64,000 nt of DNA, taken from assembly GCA_013288325.1 (NCBI GenBank), contig JABDCB010000002.1:1-64000 (forward strand), read 5' to 3'. Origin of the DNA: Bacteroidota bacterium. Its GTDB lineage: Bacteria > Bacteroidota > Bacteroidia > Palsa-965. How positions within the stretch are numbered: the first letter of the stretch is position 1; the number at the start of each line of letters is the position of its first letter. A program made the position numbers and the translations under genes. The notes beneath the pieces are model-generated. The model saw nothing but the letters and a program-made list of their open reading frames with translations. It had not been told where the DNA came from and ran no database searches. Below, in pieces: positions 26,456 through 34,523 of the stretch.

Positions 26456-28297
26456 ATGTGTGGAATCGTTGCATATATTGGAAATAAAGAAGCCTTCCCG
26501 ATTCTAATTAAAGGTCTTCACAGGCTTGAATACCGTGGTTATGACAGCGCAGGAGTTGCCCTGTTAAACCAGGGAGCAATGAATGTATATAAGTGCAAAG
26601 GCAAAGTATCTGAGCTCGAAAAATTTATTGAAGGAAAAGACATTCATGGCACGATTGGTATAGCACATACCCGTTGGGCAACACATGGTGAGCCAAACGA
26701 TATTAATGCCCATCCTCATTATTCCGAATCACGTAACCTGGTGATGATCCACAATGGGATCATTGAAAACTATTCAGCTATTAAACAGGAGCTGAAAAAG
26801 CGGGGACATCATTTTGAAAGTGATACGGATACAGAAGTACTTATTCATCTGATCGAAGAGGTACAAATAAAGGACAATCTTAAGCTTGGCGATGCCGTGC
26901 GTCAGGCACTTAATGAAGTAGTAGGTGCCTATGCGATTGTTATTCTTTGCAAAACCAATCCGGATGAACTTATTGTTGCCAAGAAAGGCAGCCCATTGGT
27001 AATTGGTATAGGGAAAGATGAATTTTATGTTGCTTCGGATGCAACACCAATTGTAGAATATACCAAGGATGTTGTTTACCTCGAGGATGAAGAAATTGCT
27101 ATCATTCCCCGCAAAGGAGAATTGAAAATAAAAACAATCAAGAACAAACCGAAAACTCCCAGTGTATCACAGCTGGAGATTGATCTGGAAACTATTGAAA
27201 AGGGCGGCTTTGAGCATTTTATGCTGAAAGAGATTTATGAGCAGCCCCGGTCTGTACGTGATTGCATGCGCGGGCGACTTAATATAAATACGGGTACCGT
27301 TCAACTGGGAGGGATTGCCGATTACGAACAGAAATTTCTGAATGCGAAACGCATCATCTTCCTGGCCTGTGGTACTTCCTGGCATGCGGGTTTAGTGGGA
27401 GAGTATTTGTTTGAGGATTTGTGTCGTATTCCTGTAGAAGTAGAATATGCTTCTGAGTTTCGTTACCGTAACCCGGTTATCTATGAAGATGACGTGGTGA
27501 TTGCTATTTCCCAATCAGGAGAAACAGCCGATACACTAGCTGCTATAGAACTTGCAAAATCAAAAGGAGCAACAATTATCGGTGTTTGCAATGTGGTAGG
27601 TTCTTCCATAGCCCGTGCTACCCATGCCGGATCATATACCCACGCGGGACCCGAAATAGGTGTGGCATCAACCAAGGCATTTACTGCCCAGGTTACTGTA
27701 CTTACACTGATGGCACTTCGTATTGGTTATCGCAAAGGTACCATCCCATCCTCCCGCTTTCATCAGCTCCTCAATGAATTGGATGCTATTCCGAAAAAGA
27801 TTGAAGCGATGCTGGCTAAAAATGAACAGATAAGATACATCGCTGATATATACAAAGACGCTACCAATGCTCTGTACCTGGGACGGGGATTTACGTTCCC
27901 GGTAGCATCGGAAGGAGCACTGAAGCTAAAAGAAATTTCTTATATCCATGCTGAAGGATATCCTGCTGCAGAAATGAAACATGGACCCATTGCTCTTATT
28001 GATGAGGAAATGCCCGTATTTGTTATTGCCACCAGAGGTGCAAACTATGAAAAAGTAGTAAGCAATATTCAGGAGGTGAAAGCCAGAAAAGGAAAGCTGA
28101 TCGCGATTATTACTGAAGGGGATGAGATCGTGAAAGAGTTGGCCGATTACAGTATTGAAATTCCTCCTACCGATGAAATACTGGCCCCACTGCTTGCCGT
28201 AATTCCTTTGCAACTGCTGTCATACCATATCGCAGTAATGAGAGGCTGCAATGTAGATCAGCCCCGTAACCTGGCAAAATCAGTTACCGTCGAGTAA
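26456..28297 (+). CDS. glmS: Glutamine-fructose-6-phosphate aminotransferase (isomerizing)
   Basis: Makes glucosamine-6-phosphate from fructose-6-phosphate and glutamine, the first step to UDP-GlcNAc. The 613-aa protein has catalytic Cys2 (MCGIVAYIG), the THTRWATHG-type segment IAHTRWATHGEPN, and two SIS domains (CGTSWHAG; SQSGETADT; KLKEISYIHAEGYPAAEMKHGP). Ends with the conserved NLAKSVTVE. Standard length. Co-directional and adjacent to DUF4270. Confidence 0.98.
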   Translation: MCGIVAYIGNKEAFPILIKGLHRLEYRGYDSAGVALLNQGAMNVYKCKGKVSELEKFIEGKDIHGTIGIAHTRWATHGEPNDINAHPHYSESRNLVMIHNGIIENYSAIKQELKKRGHHFESDTDTEVLIHLIEEVQIKDNLKLGDAVRQALNEVVGAYAIVILCKTNPDELIVAKKGSPLVIGIGKDEFYVASDATPIVEYTKDVVYLEDEEIAIIPRKGELKIKTIKNKPKTPSVSQLEIDLETIEKGGFEHFMLKEIYEQPRSVRDCMRGRLNINTGTVQLGGIADYEQKFLNAKRIIFLACGTSWHAGLVGEYLFEDLCRIPVEVEYASEFRYRNPVIYEDDVVIAISQSGETADTLAAIELAKSKGATIIGVCNVVGSSIARATHAGSYTHAGPEIGVASTKAFTAQVTVLTLMALRIGYRKGTIPSSRFHQLLNELDAIPKKIEAMLAKNEQIRYIADIYKDATNALYLGRGFTFPVASEGALKLKEISYIHAEGYPAAEMKHGPIALIDEEMPVFVIATRGANYEKVVSNIQEVKARKGKLIAIITEGDEIVKELADYSIEIPPTDEILAPLLAVIPLQLLSYHIAVMRGCNVDQPRNLAKSVTVE

Positions 28298-28306
28298 AAA
28301 AGGAGA

Positions 28307-28350
28307 CAGGAGGCAGGTGCAGGAAGCAGCAGAATTATAGCTGCCTCCTG
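28307..28350. repeat. Inverted repeat / possible bidirectional terminator after glmS
   Basis: CAGGAGGCAG (28307-28316) pairs perfectly with CTGCCTCCTG (28341-28350) across a 24-base loop. It lies in the convergent gap between glmS and the TM2 gene. The right half plus flank (28341-28370) resembles 16963-16995. No clear T-run follows on the + strand, so the terminator role is uncertain. Confidence 0.5.
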
Positions 28351-28371
28351 CGCATGCCTCCCGCCGCTTTT

Positions 28372-28782
28372 CTATTTCAGCCACATAAACATCCTTGGAT
28401 TATCTGAATACTGATCCAGATCTCTTGAAAAGAGGATGGCAAAGAAATCGACTGTCGGAATAATACCCAGGCAACCACCCAGGGTTGCGACATAAGCTAC
28501 CGGTATATACGGATTGGTTCCCAAAAAAATACGATGTGCCCCCAGAAACCCTGTTGGTAGGGGGAAAGCGAGACAGGCGGCAATAAAACGTTTATGATCT
28601 TTGAGTATCCTGTGACGGTATAACGTTAACGGGCCAGGTTTTATCCCACTTTTTTGTATCAAAAAGCCGGAACAAACAGTCTCCTTATATTGGCTACTGT
28701 TTGTCCCGGCTCTTGCTGCACAAAGGGCGCTTGAAAAAACTAAAAAGGTAAGCAGGCAAATACAAAATAAAGAAGCCCGCAT
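28372..28782 (-). CDS. TM2 domain membrane protein with signal peptide
   Basis: The 136-aa protein has an N-terminal signal segment (residues 1-25) and a C-terminal TM2-type domain: two helices joined by a tight turn (FPLPTGFLGAHRIFLGT, then GGCLGIIPTVDFFAIL) followed by a DxDQY segment. TM2 proteins are of unknown function. It starts 10 bases after the superoxide dismutase stop, so it is probably co-transcribed with it. Confidence 0.75.
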   Translation of the reverse strand: MRASLFCICLLTFLVFSSALCAARAGTNSSQYKETVCSGFLIQKSGIKPGPLTLYRHRILKDHKRFIAACLAFPLPTGFLGAHRIFLGTNPYIPVAYVATLGGCLGIIPTVDFFAILFSRDLDQYSDNPRMFMWLK

Positions 28783-28792
28783 CCTGTACTAA

Positions 28793-29398
28793 TTATTTAG
28801 CTTGTTTCAGCAATTTGTTTACCTCATCCCAATTGATCACATTCCAGAAGGCAGTGATATAATCGGGACGACGGTTTTGATAATGCAGGTAATAAGCATG
28901 TTCCCATACATCCAATGCAAGGATAGGGGCACCTTTTGTTTCGGCAATATCCATAATCGGATTGTCCTGATTAGGGGTAGAAGAAATGCTCAGCTTTCCT
29001 CCGGAAGCAGTAAGCCATGCCCATCCGGAACCAAAACGGGTTGTGCCTGCCGCTGCAAATTTTGTCTTGAATTCGTCAAATGATCCAAAAGCAGTATTGA
29101 TGGCAGCAGCTATATCTCCTGTAGGAGCTCCACCACCATTTGGCTTCATCAGAGTCCAGAAAAGACTGTGGTTATAATGACCACCTCCGTTATTACGTAC
29201 CGCTGCCGGGTATTTGGAAATAGATTTGCAGATATCTTCTACACTTAATTTTTCCGCATCTGTACCAGCAACAGCATTGTTCAGGTTGGTAACATAAGCC
29301 TGATGGTGCTTGCTATGGTGTATTTCCATAGTTTTTGCATCAATATGTGGTTCGAGGGCATTGTAATTGTAAGGGAGTTTCGGTAATTCAAAAGCCAT
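28793..29398 (-). CDS. Fe/Mn superoxide dismutase
   Basis: Dismutates superoxide to peroxide and oxygen in the cytoplasm. The 201-aa protein has all four metal ligands: His in [13 protein letters not shown], His in [10 protein letters not shown], and Asp plus His in [14 protein letters not shown]. No signal peptide. Whether Fe or Mn is used cannot be settled by eye. A -7 box (TATCTTTG on the minus strand) lies about 50 bases upstream. Followed by the TM2 gene. Confidence 0.96.
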   Translation of the reverse strand: MAFELPKLPYNYNALEPHIDAKTMEIHHSKHHQAYVTNLNNAVAGTDAEKLSVEDICKSISKYPAAVRNNGGGHYNHSLFWTLMKPNGGGAPTGDIAAAINTAFGSFDEFKTKFAAAGTTRFGSGWAWLTASGGKLSISSTPNQDNPIMDIAETKGAPILALDVWEHAYYLHYQNRRPDYITAFWNVINWDEVNKLLKQAK

Positions 29399-29451
29399 GA
29401 CGATGTTTTTTTAAAATGTTTACTTGTTCTTTTTTGTGACGGATTCCTGAT

Positions 29452-29459
29452 CAAAGATA
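29452..29459 (-). promoter_or_regulatory. -7 box for superoxide dismutase
   Basis: On the minus strand TATCTTTG matches TAnnTTTG exactly, 53 bases before the ATG. The nearest TTTG is 25 bases further upstream, too far for a standard -33, so support is partial. Confidence 0.35.
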
Positions 29460-29498
29460 AACGGTTCTTTCCTTAGTTTCATTACAAAATCCCTTGAT

Positions 29499-29528
29499 TT
29501 TGGAGAATCATAAAAATAACTACCTTTG
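29499..29528 (+). promoter_or_regulatory. Promoter for the small lipoprotein gene
   Basis: TTTG (29499-29502), 18 bases, TACCTTTG (29521-29528): both boxes match exactly. Expected start near 29535, about 32 bases before the ATG at 29567. One of the clearest promoters in the window. Confidence 0.65.
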
Positions 29529-29566
29529 ACCCAGTCAGATAAAGTACAACAAAAGATTCTACTAAA

Positions 29567-29785
29567 ATGAAAAAACTCGTTGGATTTGTAATGGCAGCTG
29601 CCATGATGAGCATCATCGCCTGCGGACCTTCTGAAGCTGAAAGAAAAGCGGAAGATGAACGCATCAAAAAACAATCGGAGAAAGATGCCGACTCCCTGAT
29701 TAAGTCAATGCATGATGCAGATGCGAAATCGGCTACTGCCGATACCAGCAAAAAAGCCCCTGCTGATACTACCAAAAGTAAATAG
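29567..29785 (+). CDS. Small lipoprotein, hydrophilic
   Basis: The 72-aa protein has a lipoprotein signal peptide ending SIIAC (Cys19) followed by a highly charged, low-complexity stretch rich in Lys, Asp, Ala and Thr, likely helical then disordered. No family recognised. The strong promoter upstream and the strong terminator downstream show a monocistronic, probably well-expressed gene. Two longer ORFs on the opposite strand are shadows. Confidence 0.8.
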   Translation: MKKLVGFVMAAAMMSIIACGPSEAERKAEDERIKKQSEKDADSLIKSMHDADAKSATADTSKKAPADTTKSK

Positions 29786-29805
29786 TAACTCATTTTATAA
29801 AATAA

Positions 29806-29842
29806 AAGGCTGTTTCCCGTGAGGGAGCAGCCTTCTTTTTTA
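29806..29842 (+). terminator. Intrinsic terminator after the small lipoprotein
   Basis: Stem AAGGCTG-T-TTCCC (29806-29818), loop GTGA, then GGGA-G-CAGCCTT (29823-29834) and a T-run. Begins 21 bases after the stop codon. Confidence 0.8.
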
Positions 29843-29850
29843 TATCCCCC

Positions 29851-29960
29851 CCCGGCCTGAAGGCCGGGGCAACTATCCTGAAGGCCGGGGCAACTATCCT
29901 GAAGGCCGGGGCAACTATCCTGTAGGCCAGGGATATAAAATAGAAAAGCCAGGGCAACTA
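29851..29960. repeat. 21-bp tandem repeat at the 3' end of the S41 protease gene
   Basis: Three identical 21-base units lie at 29860-29880, 29881-29901 and 29902-29922, each containing GGCCGGGGCAACTATCCTG. A decayed fourth region runs to 29960. The last GCAACTA supplies the TAG stop of the S41 gene (29958-29960), so the array abuts or grew from that gene's end. A GGCCTGAAGGCC palindrome lies at the left end. Confidence 0.85.
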
Positions 29961-31550
29961 TTTCTTCCCTATTTCTTCCAATGCCTTGTTCAGGGTCTTA
30001 TCACGTATATTGAGGATACGGTAAAAACTTTCTTCATCCCATACGATACGGGCAAGGGTAGCTTTCAGGTAATTGAGCAGGAAGGGATGGCCTTTTTCCA
30101 GAGCTGCAGCATCTGTTTTATATCCTTTTGTTTCGGCATAGGAAATGAAACCCTTCAACAGCGCTTCGGTATCAAATCCGGAAAAGAATTTATCAAAGCC
30201 TGTTTTACGGAGCATATCCCGGCGGGTATCGGCATATTCCAGTATATAGTCTCTGGCTATCCCGTGATAAAGAAGGTTGTTTATATAATGATTGCGTTCA
30301 GCCGTATCAAGCGGAACAAATACATCGGGCATAATACCCCCTCCACCATATACTGTCTTTCCTCCAGGGGTATGAAACTTAAGTGAATCGGCGAAATGTA
30401 TGCTATCGGCATTCAGCAACTCCCCTTTTTTATAACGGTCGTATTCTTCCTGATAATATTCTTCAGCTCCCTTCGTATATGGTTTTTGAATACAGCGTCC
30501 GCTTGGAGTATAGTAACGGGCAATGGTCAAACGGAAAGCCGATCCGTCAGGCAGCTCGTGTTCTTCCTGTACCAGCCCTTTTCCAAACGACCGGCGGCCT
30601 ATAATGGTACCCCGGTCATTATCCTGAATAGCGCCTGCAATAATTTCACTGGCCGATGCACTGTTTTCATCAATCAATATCATCAGCGGTTCGTCTTCAA
30701 AACCACCTCCGGCGGTAGCAATAAATTTCTTTCCACCTCCTGGCACCGAGCGCCCTTTGGTATAGACAATCATTTTCCCGGAAGCCAGAAATTCATCTGC
30801 CAGCGACACCGCTATGTTCAGATAGCCGCCTCCGTTGCCCCGCAGATCCAGAATCATTTTTTTCATTCCTGTCTTCTGCAGTTTATGAAATGCCTGCATA
30901 TATTCGTCATATGAAGTAGCGGCAAAACGGCTTAGCTTGATATACCCCGTTTCCTTGTCCATCATATACGATGCATCAATGCTATAGATAGGAACAGATC
31001 CCCGTGTTATCTCCACCGGTATCAATCCTTTTACATAAGCGCGTTTCACAGTCAGTTTTACCTTTGTTCCTCCTTTGCCCCGGAGTGTTTTCATCACCAG
31101 GGCATTGTTTACTTTTTTACCGGTAAAAGGTTTGTCATCCACATCGATGATACGATCTCCTGCACGGATCCCGGCATTTTCAGAAGGCCCTCCGGTAATC
31201 ACATTCATAACCCTTACCGTATCACTGATAATGTTGAACTCCACTCCGATACCTTCAAAATTTCCTTCCAGGGGTTCGTCATTGCGTTTACGTTCGTCAG
31301 CAGTCATATACGCACTGTGTGGATCCAGCTCCTGAAGCATGTCGGCAATGGTGCGGTCGGTAAGATGTTCACGGTTTACCGTATCTACATATTGTTCCTG
31401 AACAAAATTGAGGATACTGGTGATTTTATCCGTACGTCCGAAACTGGTACGGGTACGGTCGCGGCCCATCGTATGTCCCAGCCATATTCCGGCAATGAGC
31501 ACAATAGAAAAAGCTATGGGCATATAAATAAAAGCCCTCGGGGTTTTCAA
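29958..31550 (-). CDS. S41 family C-terminal processing protease (CtpA/Prc type)
   Basis: The 530-aa periplasmic serine protease has an N-terminal membrane anchor (residues 8-27), a PDZ domain (VITGGPSENAGIRAGDRIIDV) and the S41 catalytic core with the Ser in ENSASASEI and the Lys in GRRSFGKGLVQ. A C-terminal extension rich in charged residues follows. Role: processing or degradation of envelope proteins. Its ATG overlaps the stop of the deaminase gene (31547-31550, ATGA), so the two are translationally coupled. Confidence 0.93.
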   Translation of the reverse strand: MKTPRAFIYMPIAFSIVLIAGIWLGHTMGRDRTRTSFGRTDKITSILNFVQEQYVDTVNREHLTDRTIADMLQELDPHSAYMTADERKRNDEPLEGNFEGIGVEFNIISDTVRVMNVITGGPSENAGIRAGDRIIDVDDKPFTGKKVNNALVMKTLRGKGGTKVKLTVKRAYVKGLIPVEITRGSVPIYSIDASYMMDKETGYIKLSRFAATSYDEYMQAFHKLQKTGMKKMILDLRGNGGGYLNIAVSLADEFLASGKMIVYTKGRSVPGGGKKFIATAGGGFEDEPLMILIDENSASASEIIAGAIQDNDRGTIIGRRSFGKGLVQEEHELPDGSAFRLTIARYYTPSGRCIQKPYTKGAEEYYQEEYDRYKKGELLNADSIHFADSLKFHTPGGKTVYGGGGIMPDVFVPLDTAERNHYINNLLYHGIARDYILEYADTRRDMLRKTGFDKFFSGFDTEALLKGFISYAETKGYKTDAAALEKGHPFLLNYLKATLARIVWDEESFYRILNIRDKTLNKALEEIGKK

Positions 31551-32029
31551 TGCGCAGCAGTATTAGGAACAAAGCGTGATACCTTTACTCCGAATTTTTG
31601 CAAAAAGTCAACTCCTTCATCGGAGGGAAGACCTTTAAATTCGGCGTAGGAATTAACGTAGAATACTTCTTTGATGCCGGTGGTGTAGATAACACGCGCA
31701 CAGGCAATACAGGGTGATAACGTTACATATAATGTAGCACCTTCAATGGTGCCATGATTTTTGGCAGCATAGAGTATGGCATTTTGTTCGGCATGCAGGG
31801 CCAGTGAGCAGCTTCCTTTGCTATCGCGGGGGCAGCCTACTCCGGGCCATTCCAGATCGCAGTTGTGGGTACCTGCAGGGGGACCGTTATAACCCAGGGA
31901 AATGATGCGTGTATCTTTGGTGAGTACGGCACCTACCTGGGCTTTTACACAATGAGAACGTTTACTGAGATTCATGGCCAGCTCCATGTAAATTTCATCA
32001 AAACTGGGTCTGTGGGCTTTATCTGACAC
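31547..32029 (-). CDS. dCMP/deoxycytidylate deaminase family protein
   Basis: The 160-aa zinc deaminase has the HAE motif (ALHAEQNAILYAA) and PCIACARVI, with upstream PPAGTHNCDLEWPGVGC matching dCMP deaminases. It probably supplies dUMP for thymidylate. A GTG start at 32029 (SDKAHRPSFDEIY follows) is chosen because family members begin there and because the longer TTG frame (32095) runs into the palindromic repeat at 32085. Coupled to the S41 protease by a 4-base overlap. Confidence 0.88.
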   Translation of the reverse strand: MSDKAHRPSFDEIYMELAMNLSKRSHCVKAQVGAVLTKDTRIISLGYNGPPAGTHNCDLEWPGVGCPRDSKGSCSLALHAEQNAILYAAKNHGTIEGATLYVTLSPCIACARVIYTTGIKEVFYVNSYAEFKGLPSDEGVDFLQKFGVKVSRFVPNTAAH

Positions 32030-32084
32030 CTTATCGTATTGGTTTGAAAGGTGTAAAGATAGCAAATGTGCGAAAAGAAAGTGA

Positions 32085-32157
32085 GCAGTTGGCAATTACC
32101 AATGGGCAAGCAAAAGGCAGTCGGCAAAATTGCCAACTGCCCATTGAAAACTGCCCA
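32085..32157. repeat. Intergenic palindromic repeat, family A copy 2
   Basis: Perfect 13-bp arms GCAGTTGGCAATT (32085-32097) and AATTGCCAACTGC (32128-32140), plus a second ACTGCCCAT at 32150-32158. Shares ATTGCCAACTGCCC with 19483-19495. Lies between the deaminase and VOC genes. Confidence 0.7.
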
Positions 32158-32162
32158 TAGCC

Positions 32163-32549
32163 TTAGTTTTGTGCATGAAGAGCCATACGGTTTCCTTCAC
32201 TGTCGACGAAGAAAGCCATGTAACCTATTTCAGGAGAAATTTGTGTTTTAGGCATCAGCATTTTGCCGCCTGCTTTTTCAACACGGTCTATAACGGTCTG
32301 AATGCTTGGATTGGCATTGAGGTAAATAACTGCGCCGTCTGCACTGGGCTTATGCATGGGACCCTGAACAAGTCCGCCGGAAGCTTTGCCATTTCCCATT
32401 TCAGCAGGGAAGCCGGCCATTTTCATACCCATCATTTCGCCCATATCCTGCATTTGAATGGAAAAAATAGACTCATAGAATTTTTTTGCGCGTGTAATAT
32501 CCACGGCAGGGATTTCAAACCAGTTGAGGGAATTGCTGCTTTTGTCCAT
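32163..32549 (-). CDS. VOC (glyoxalase/bleomycin resistance) family protein
   Basis: The 128-aa protein has the VOC betaalphabetabetabeta arrangement: SLNWFEIPAVDITRAKKFYESIF, a Met-rich loop (MGEMMGMKMAG), then GGLVQGP and FFVDSEGNRMALH. Substrate unknown; the closest types are called glyoxalase-like. ATG 32549 (MDKSSNSLNWFEIP) chosen over the upstream start at 32579, since homology begins at SLNWFEIP. Confidence 0.85.
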   Translation of the reverse strand: MDKSSNSLNWFEIPAVDITRAKKFYESIFSIQMQDMGEMMGMKMAGFPAEMGNGKASGGLVQGPMHKPSADGAVIYLNANPSIQTVIDRVEKAGGKMLMPKTQISPEIGYMAFFVDSEGNRMALHAQN

Positions 32550-32725
32550 GATAAATAGGGTTGTTGGTAGGTTAAACAATAAATTAGGAAAGCAGAAAAT
32601 TAGTCCAAAAAGACCATTGCTGCATCACTAAAATGTTAATTTTTGCTCAGTTCAGAGGTATCTTCTTTTCTGCACACTATTGCCCTGCTGGATAATACCA
32701 AGATGAAGGAATATCCTGTTCCGCT

Positions 32726-33481
32726 GTAATATGACAGCGACAATTTGTCAGCAAATTTTATTCTGAAACTTCAAAACAGGTGCTGTATCTATCGTTGGAC
32801 ACTCTCCATCTATAGATGTACGTACTCCATCTATCGTTGTACGCTCTCCTTCTACATTGATTTTACCTGCATGTAAACAGATTTGCACTTATTTGTCATA
32901 AATCGTGACAATTTATTGACGGGTTTGTATTTTCTGTACAGAGAAAGTATCTCCCGGAATAAAAATCCACTCTCCTCATTCGCAGAAAGTATCTTTTGGT
33001 AAAGATGGATGCTCTCCGACTTCACGAATCTGTTCTCCTTCTTCACAGATACCATCTCCGACGATAAAAATCCTGTCAAAATGTCCGCAAATTGCATCTG
33101 AATTTACAAACAGAGCATGTATGATCTTACATACAGGTACGACATCTATAGATGGAGTACGGACATCTATAGTCGTCGTACGGATGGCGATAGATGTCCG
33201 TACGATTTGTAAAGCCGGAGAGCGGATCGGTAAAGAAATTGTCAGGATTTGTGACAATGGAGATGGTATCGGTGAAGATTGAGTACGGATCGGCGTAGTT
33301 GGAGATAGAATTTGTATGCTTAGAGATAAGATTTGTGTAGTTGGATGTGGTATATACGTACTTGAAGATAAGATTTGTGTAGTTGCAGATAGGATTTGTA
33401 TCCTCTGAGGTGGTATCTGTGGACGTGGAGGTACAATCTGCGAAGATGGAGGTGGTATAAGCGTAGCTTTTGTATCAATCG
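32726..33481. repeat. Degenerate 21-bp periodic array (about 36 units), no recognised gene
   Basis: From 33481 leftward the sequence falls into consecutive 21-base units with no insertion or deletion: for example 33293-33313, 33314-33334, 33335-33355, 33356-33376, 33377-33397, and still in phase at 32789-32809. On the minus strand units often begin AAAT, CGAT or ATG(T/G), have CTCC or similar in the middle, and end TAC, CAC or TAG. Identity between neighbours varies from high to barely visible. All minus frames have stops somewhere; short ORFs (for example 32852-33097) are produced by the period. This array and the next elements fill the 32550-33751 gap. Confidence 0.75.
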
Positions 33482-33493
33482 GTATACCTATCC

Positions 33494-33506
33494 CTTGTCA
33501 TTCTGA
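33494..33506. repeat. Family B repeat, partial copy
   Basis: CTTGTCATTCTGA, the same arm sequence as the inverted repeat at 21059/21131. It lies at the right end of the 21-bp array. No matching second arm was found nearby. Confidence 0.5.
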
Positions 33507-33561
33507 ACAGAAGGGCGGGACAAGTGGATGAGGGTGAAGAATCTATTGGTGTGATGACTTC

Positions 33562-33669
33562 AATCCTCCCCCTAACCCCCTCCAGAGGGGGACGGCAATC
33601 CCGCAGTGCGGGATTGAGCGAGCATGTGTGCAAGCATATCCACCTCCGGAGGGGGCAAGGGGGAGGATT
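33562..33669. repeat. Nested palindromic element (GC-rich)
   Basis: Outer arms 33562-33582 (AATCCTCCCCCTAACCCCCT start) and 33649-33669 pair at 19 of 21 positions. Inside is a perfect palindrome CAATCCCGCA-G-TGCGGGATTG (33596-33616). The layout is that of a small mobile palindromic repeat. It ends about 80 bases before the next gene. Confidence 0.75.
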
Positions 33670-33751
33670 TATGTAAAGGACGAGGTGGATCTAACTCCTT
33701 ATTTCAAGAAAGAAGAATTTCCTCAAATTAAACTACATTCGTTTTCAGATT

Positions 33752-34492
33752 ATGAAATCCATCGGCAAACAACTCTTACTTTTTTGCTTTCTCCTTACTG
33801 CAATCTCCTGTTGCTTACCTGCACAGAGTATACAGCAGGGAAATTTTTATGAGGCTATTAAAAAATACGATCTTTCGGAAGTGCTTAAGCCCGGTAGCGG
33901 CCCCATAGGATTTATTGATACTACACACTATCAACGCTTTTATATCCATTTCTCATCCATCACCCAGCGTAAAGGGTTCCCTTATATATACGATATAAAG
34001 GGTAAGACCAGGGTGATGAAAAACATCTGCTCCTTTGAAGGCACCATACAGGTAATGGGCGCATCCATTGATTCTGTCGGGGAGGTGCCCGGTTACATGC
34101 AGGGATCGCTGAGCTGTAAGCTCGAATTTTTTGAAGATAAAACACAGCCTTCCACCGGAGTGTTTAAAGGTTCGTACGACTCGGATTTTTATATCGATAG
34201 CCTTGGGAAAATAGCGTATAACAGCCTCGTGTCGGGAGCCGATGGGTTTGACAACAATGATTTTACCGGTACCTGGACCAGCTACAAAACACATGTTTCA
34301 CTCACATGCTGTTGGGGTGATTATCGTATTCCCCATAGCCAGCAGCTGGATCAGGGGGTAGGCGAATTTATTCCTTCCGATCCCTATCTGAAATACGGAT
34401 GGCAAACGTACCGGGATGTGGTAACGGGCGACCCGCAAAGCCCTGTTGTTAAAGTATCACAAGCAGAAGAAAACAGGGAATGGTGGAAATGA
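33752..34492 (+). CDS. Secreted protein of unknown function
   Basis: The 246-aa protein has a signal peptide (residues 1-26, LLLFCFLLTAISCCLPAQS; a lipobox at SCC is possible). The mature part has beta-rich segments (RFYIHFSSITQRKGFPYIYDIKG; GYMQGSLSCKLEFFED) and a late cluster STYK-THVSLTCCWGDYRIPHS. No family recognised. It may have its own promoter in the repeat-rich upstream region; a TACATTCG near-match lies just before the start. Confidence 0.75.
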   Translation: MKSIGKQLLLFCFLLTAISCCLPAQSIQQGNFYEAIKKYDLSEVLKPGSGPIGFIDTTHYQRFYIHFSSITQRKGFPYIYDIKGKTRVMKNICSFEGTIQVMGASIDSVGEVPGYMQGSLSCKLEFFEDKTQPSTGVFKGSYDSDFYIDSLGKIAYNSLVSGADGFDNNDFTGTWTSYKTHVSLTCCWGDYRIPHSQQLDQGVGEFIPSDPYLKYGWQTYRDVVTGDPQSPVVKVSQAEENREWWK

Positions 34493-34523
34493 AATTTTTG
34501 ATTCTTATCTTTGAGCCTGCATC

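Noticed and set aside
29482..29793. 103-aa minus-strand ORF opposite the small lipoprotein
   Set aside because: The plus-strand gene has a promoter, lipobox and terminator; the antisense ORF has none.
32030..32095. TTG start of the dCMP deaminase
   Set aside because: The extra residues are translated from a palindromic intergenic repeat; homology starts after GTG 32029.
32852..33257. Two minus-strand ORFs (32852-33097 and 32976-33257)
   Set aside because: They lie inside the 21-bp periodic array; a period divisible by three makes long stop-free stretches by itself. Both overlap each other in different frames and show no family.
32726..33481. CRISPR array
   Set aside because: Units are contiguous, diverged and without spacers, and no cas gene is in the window.
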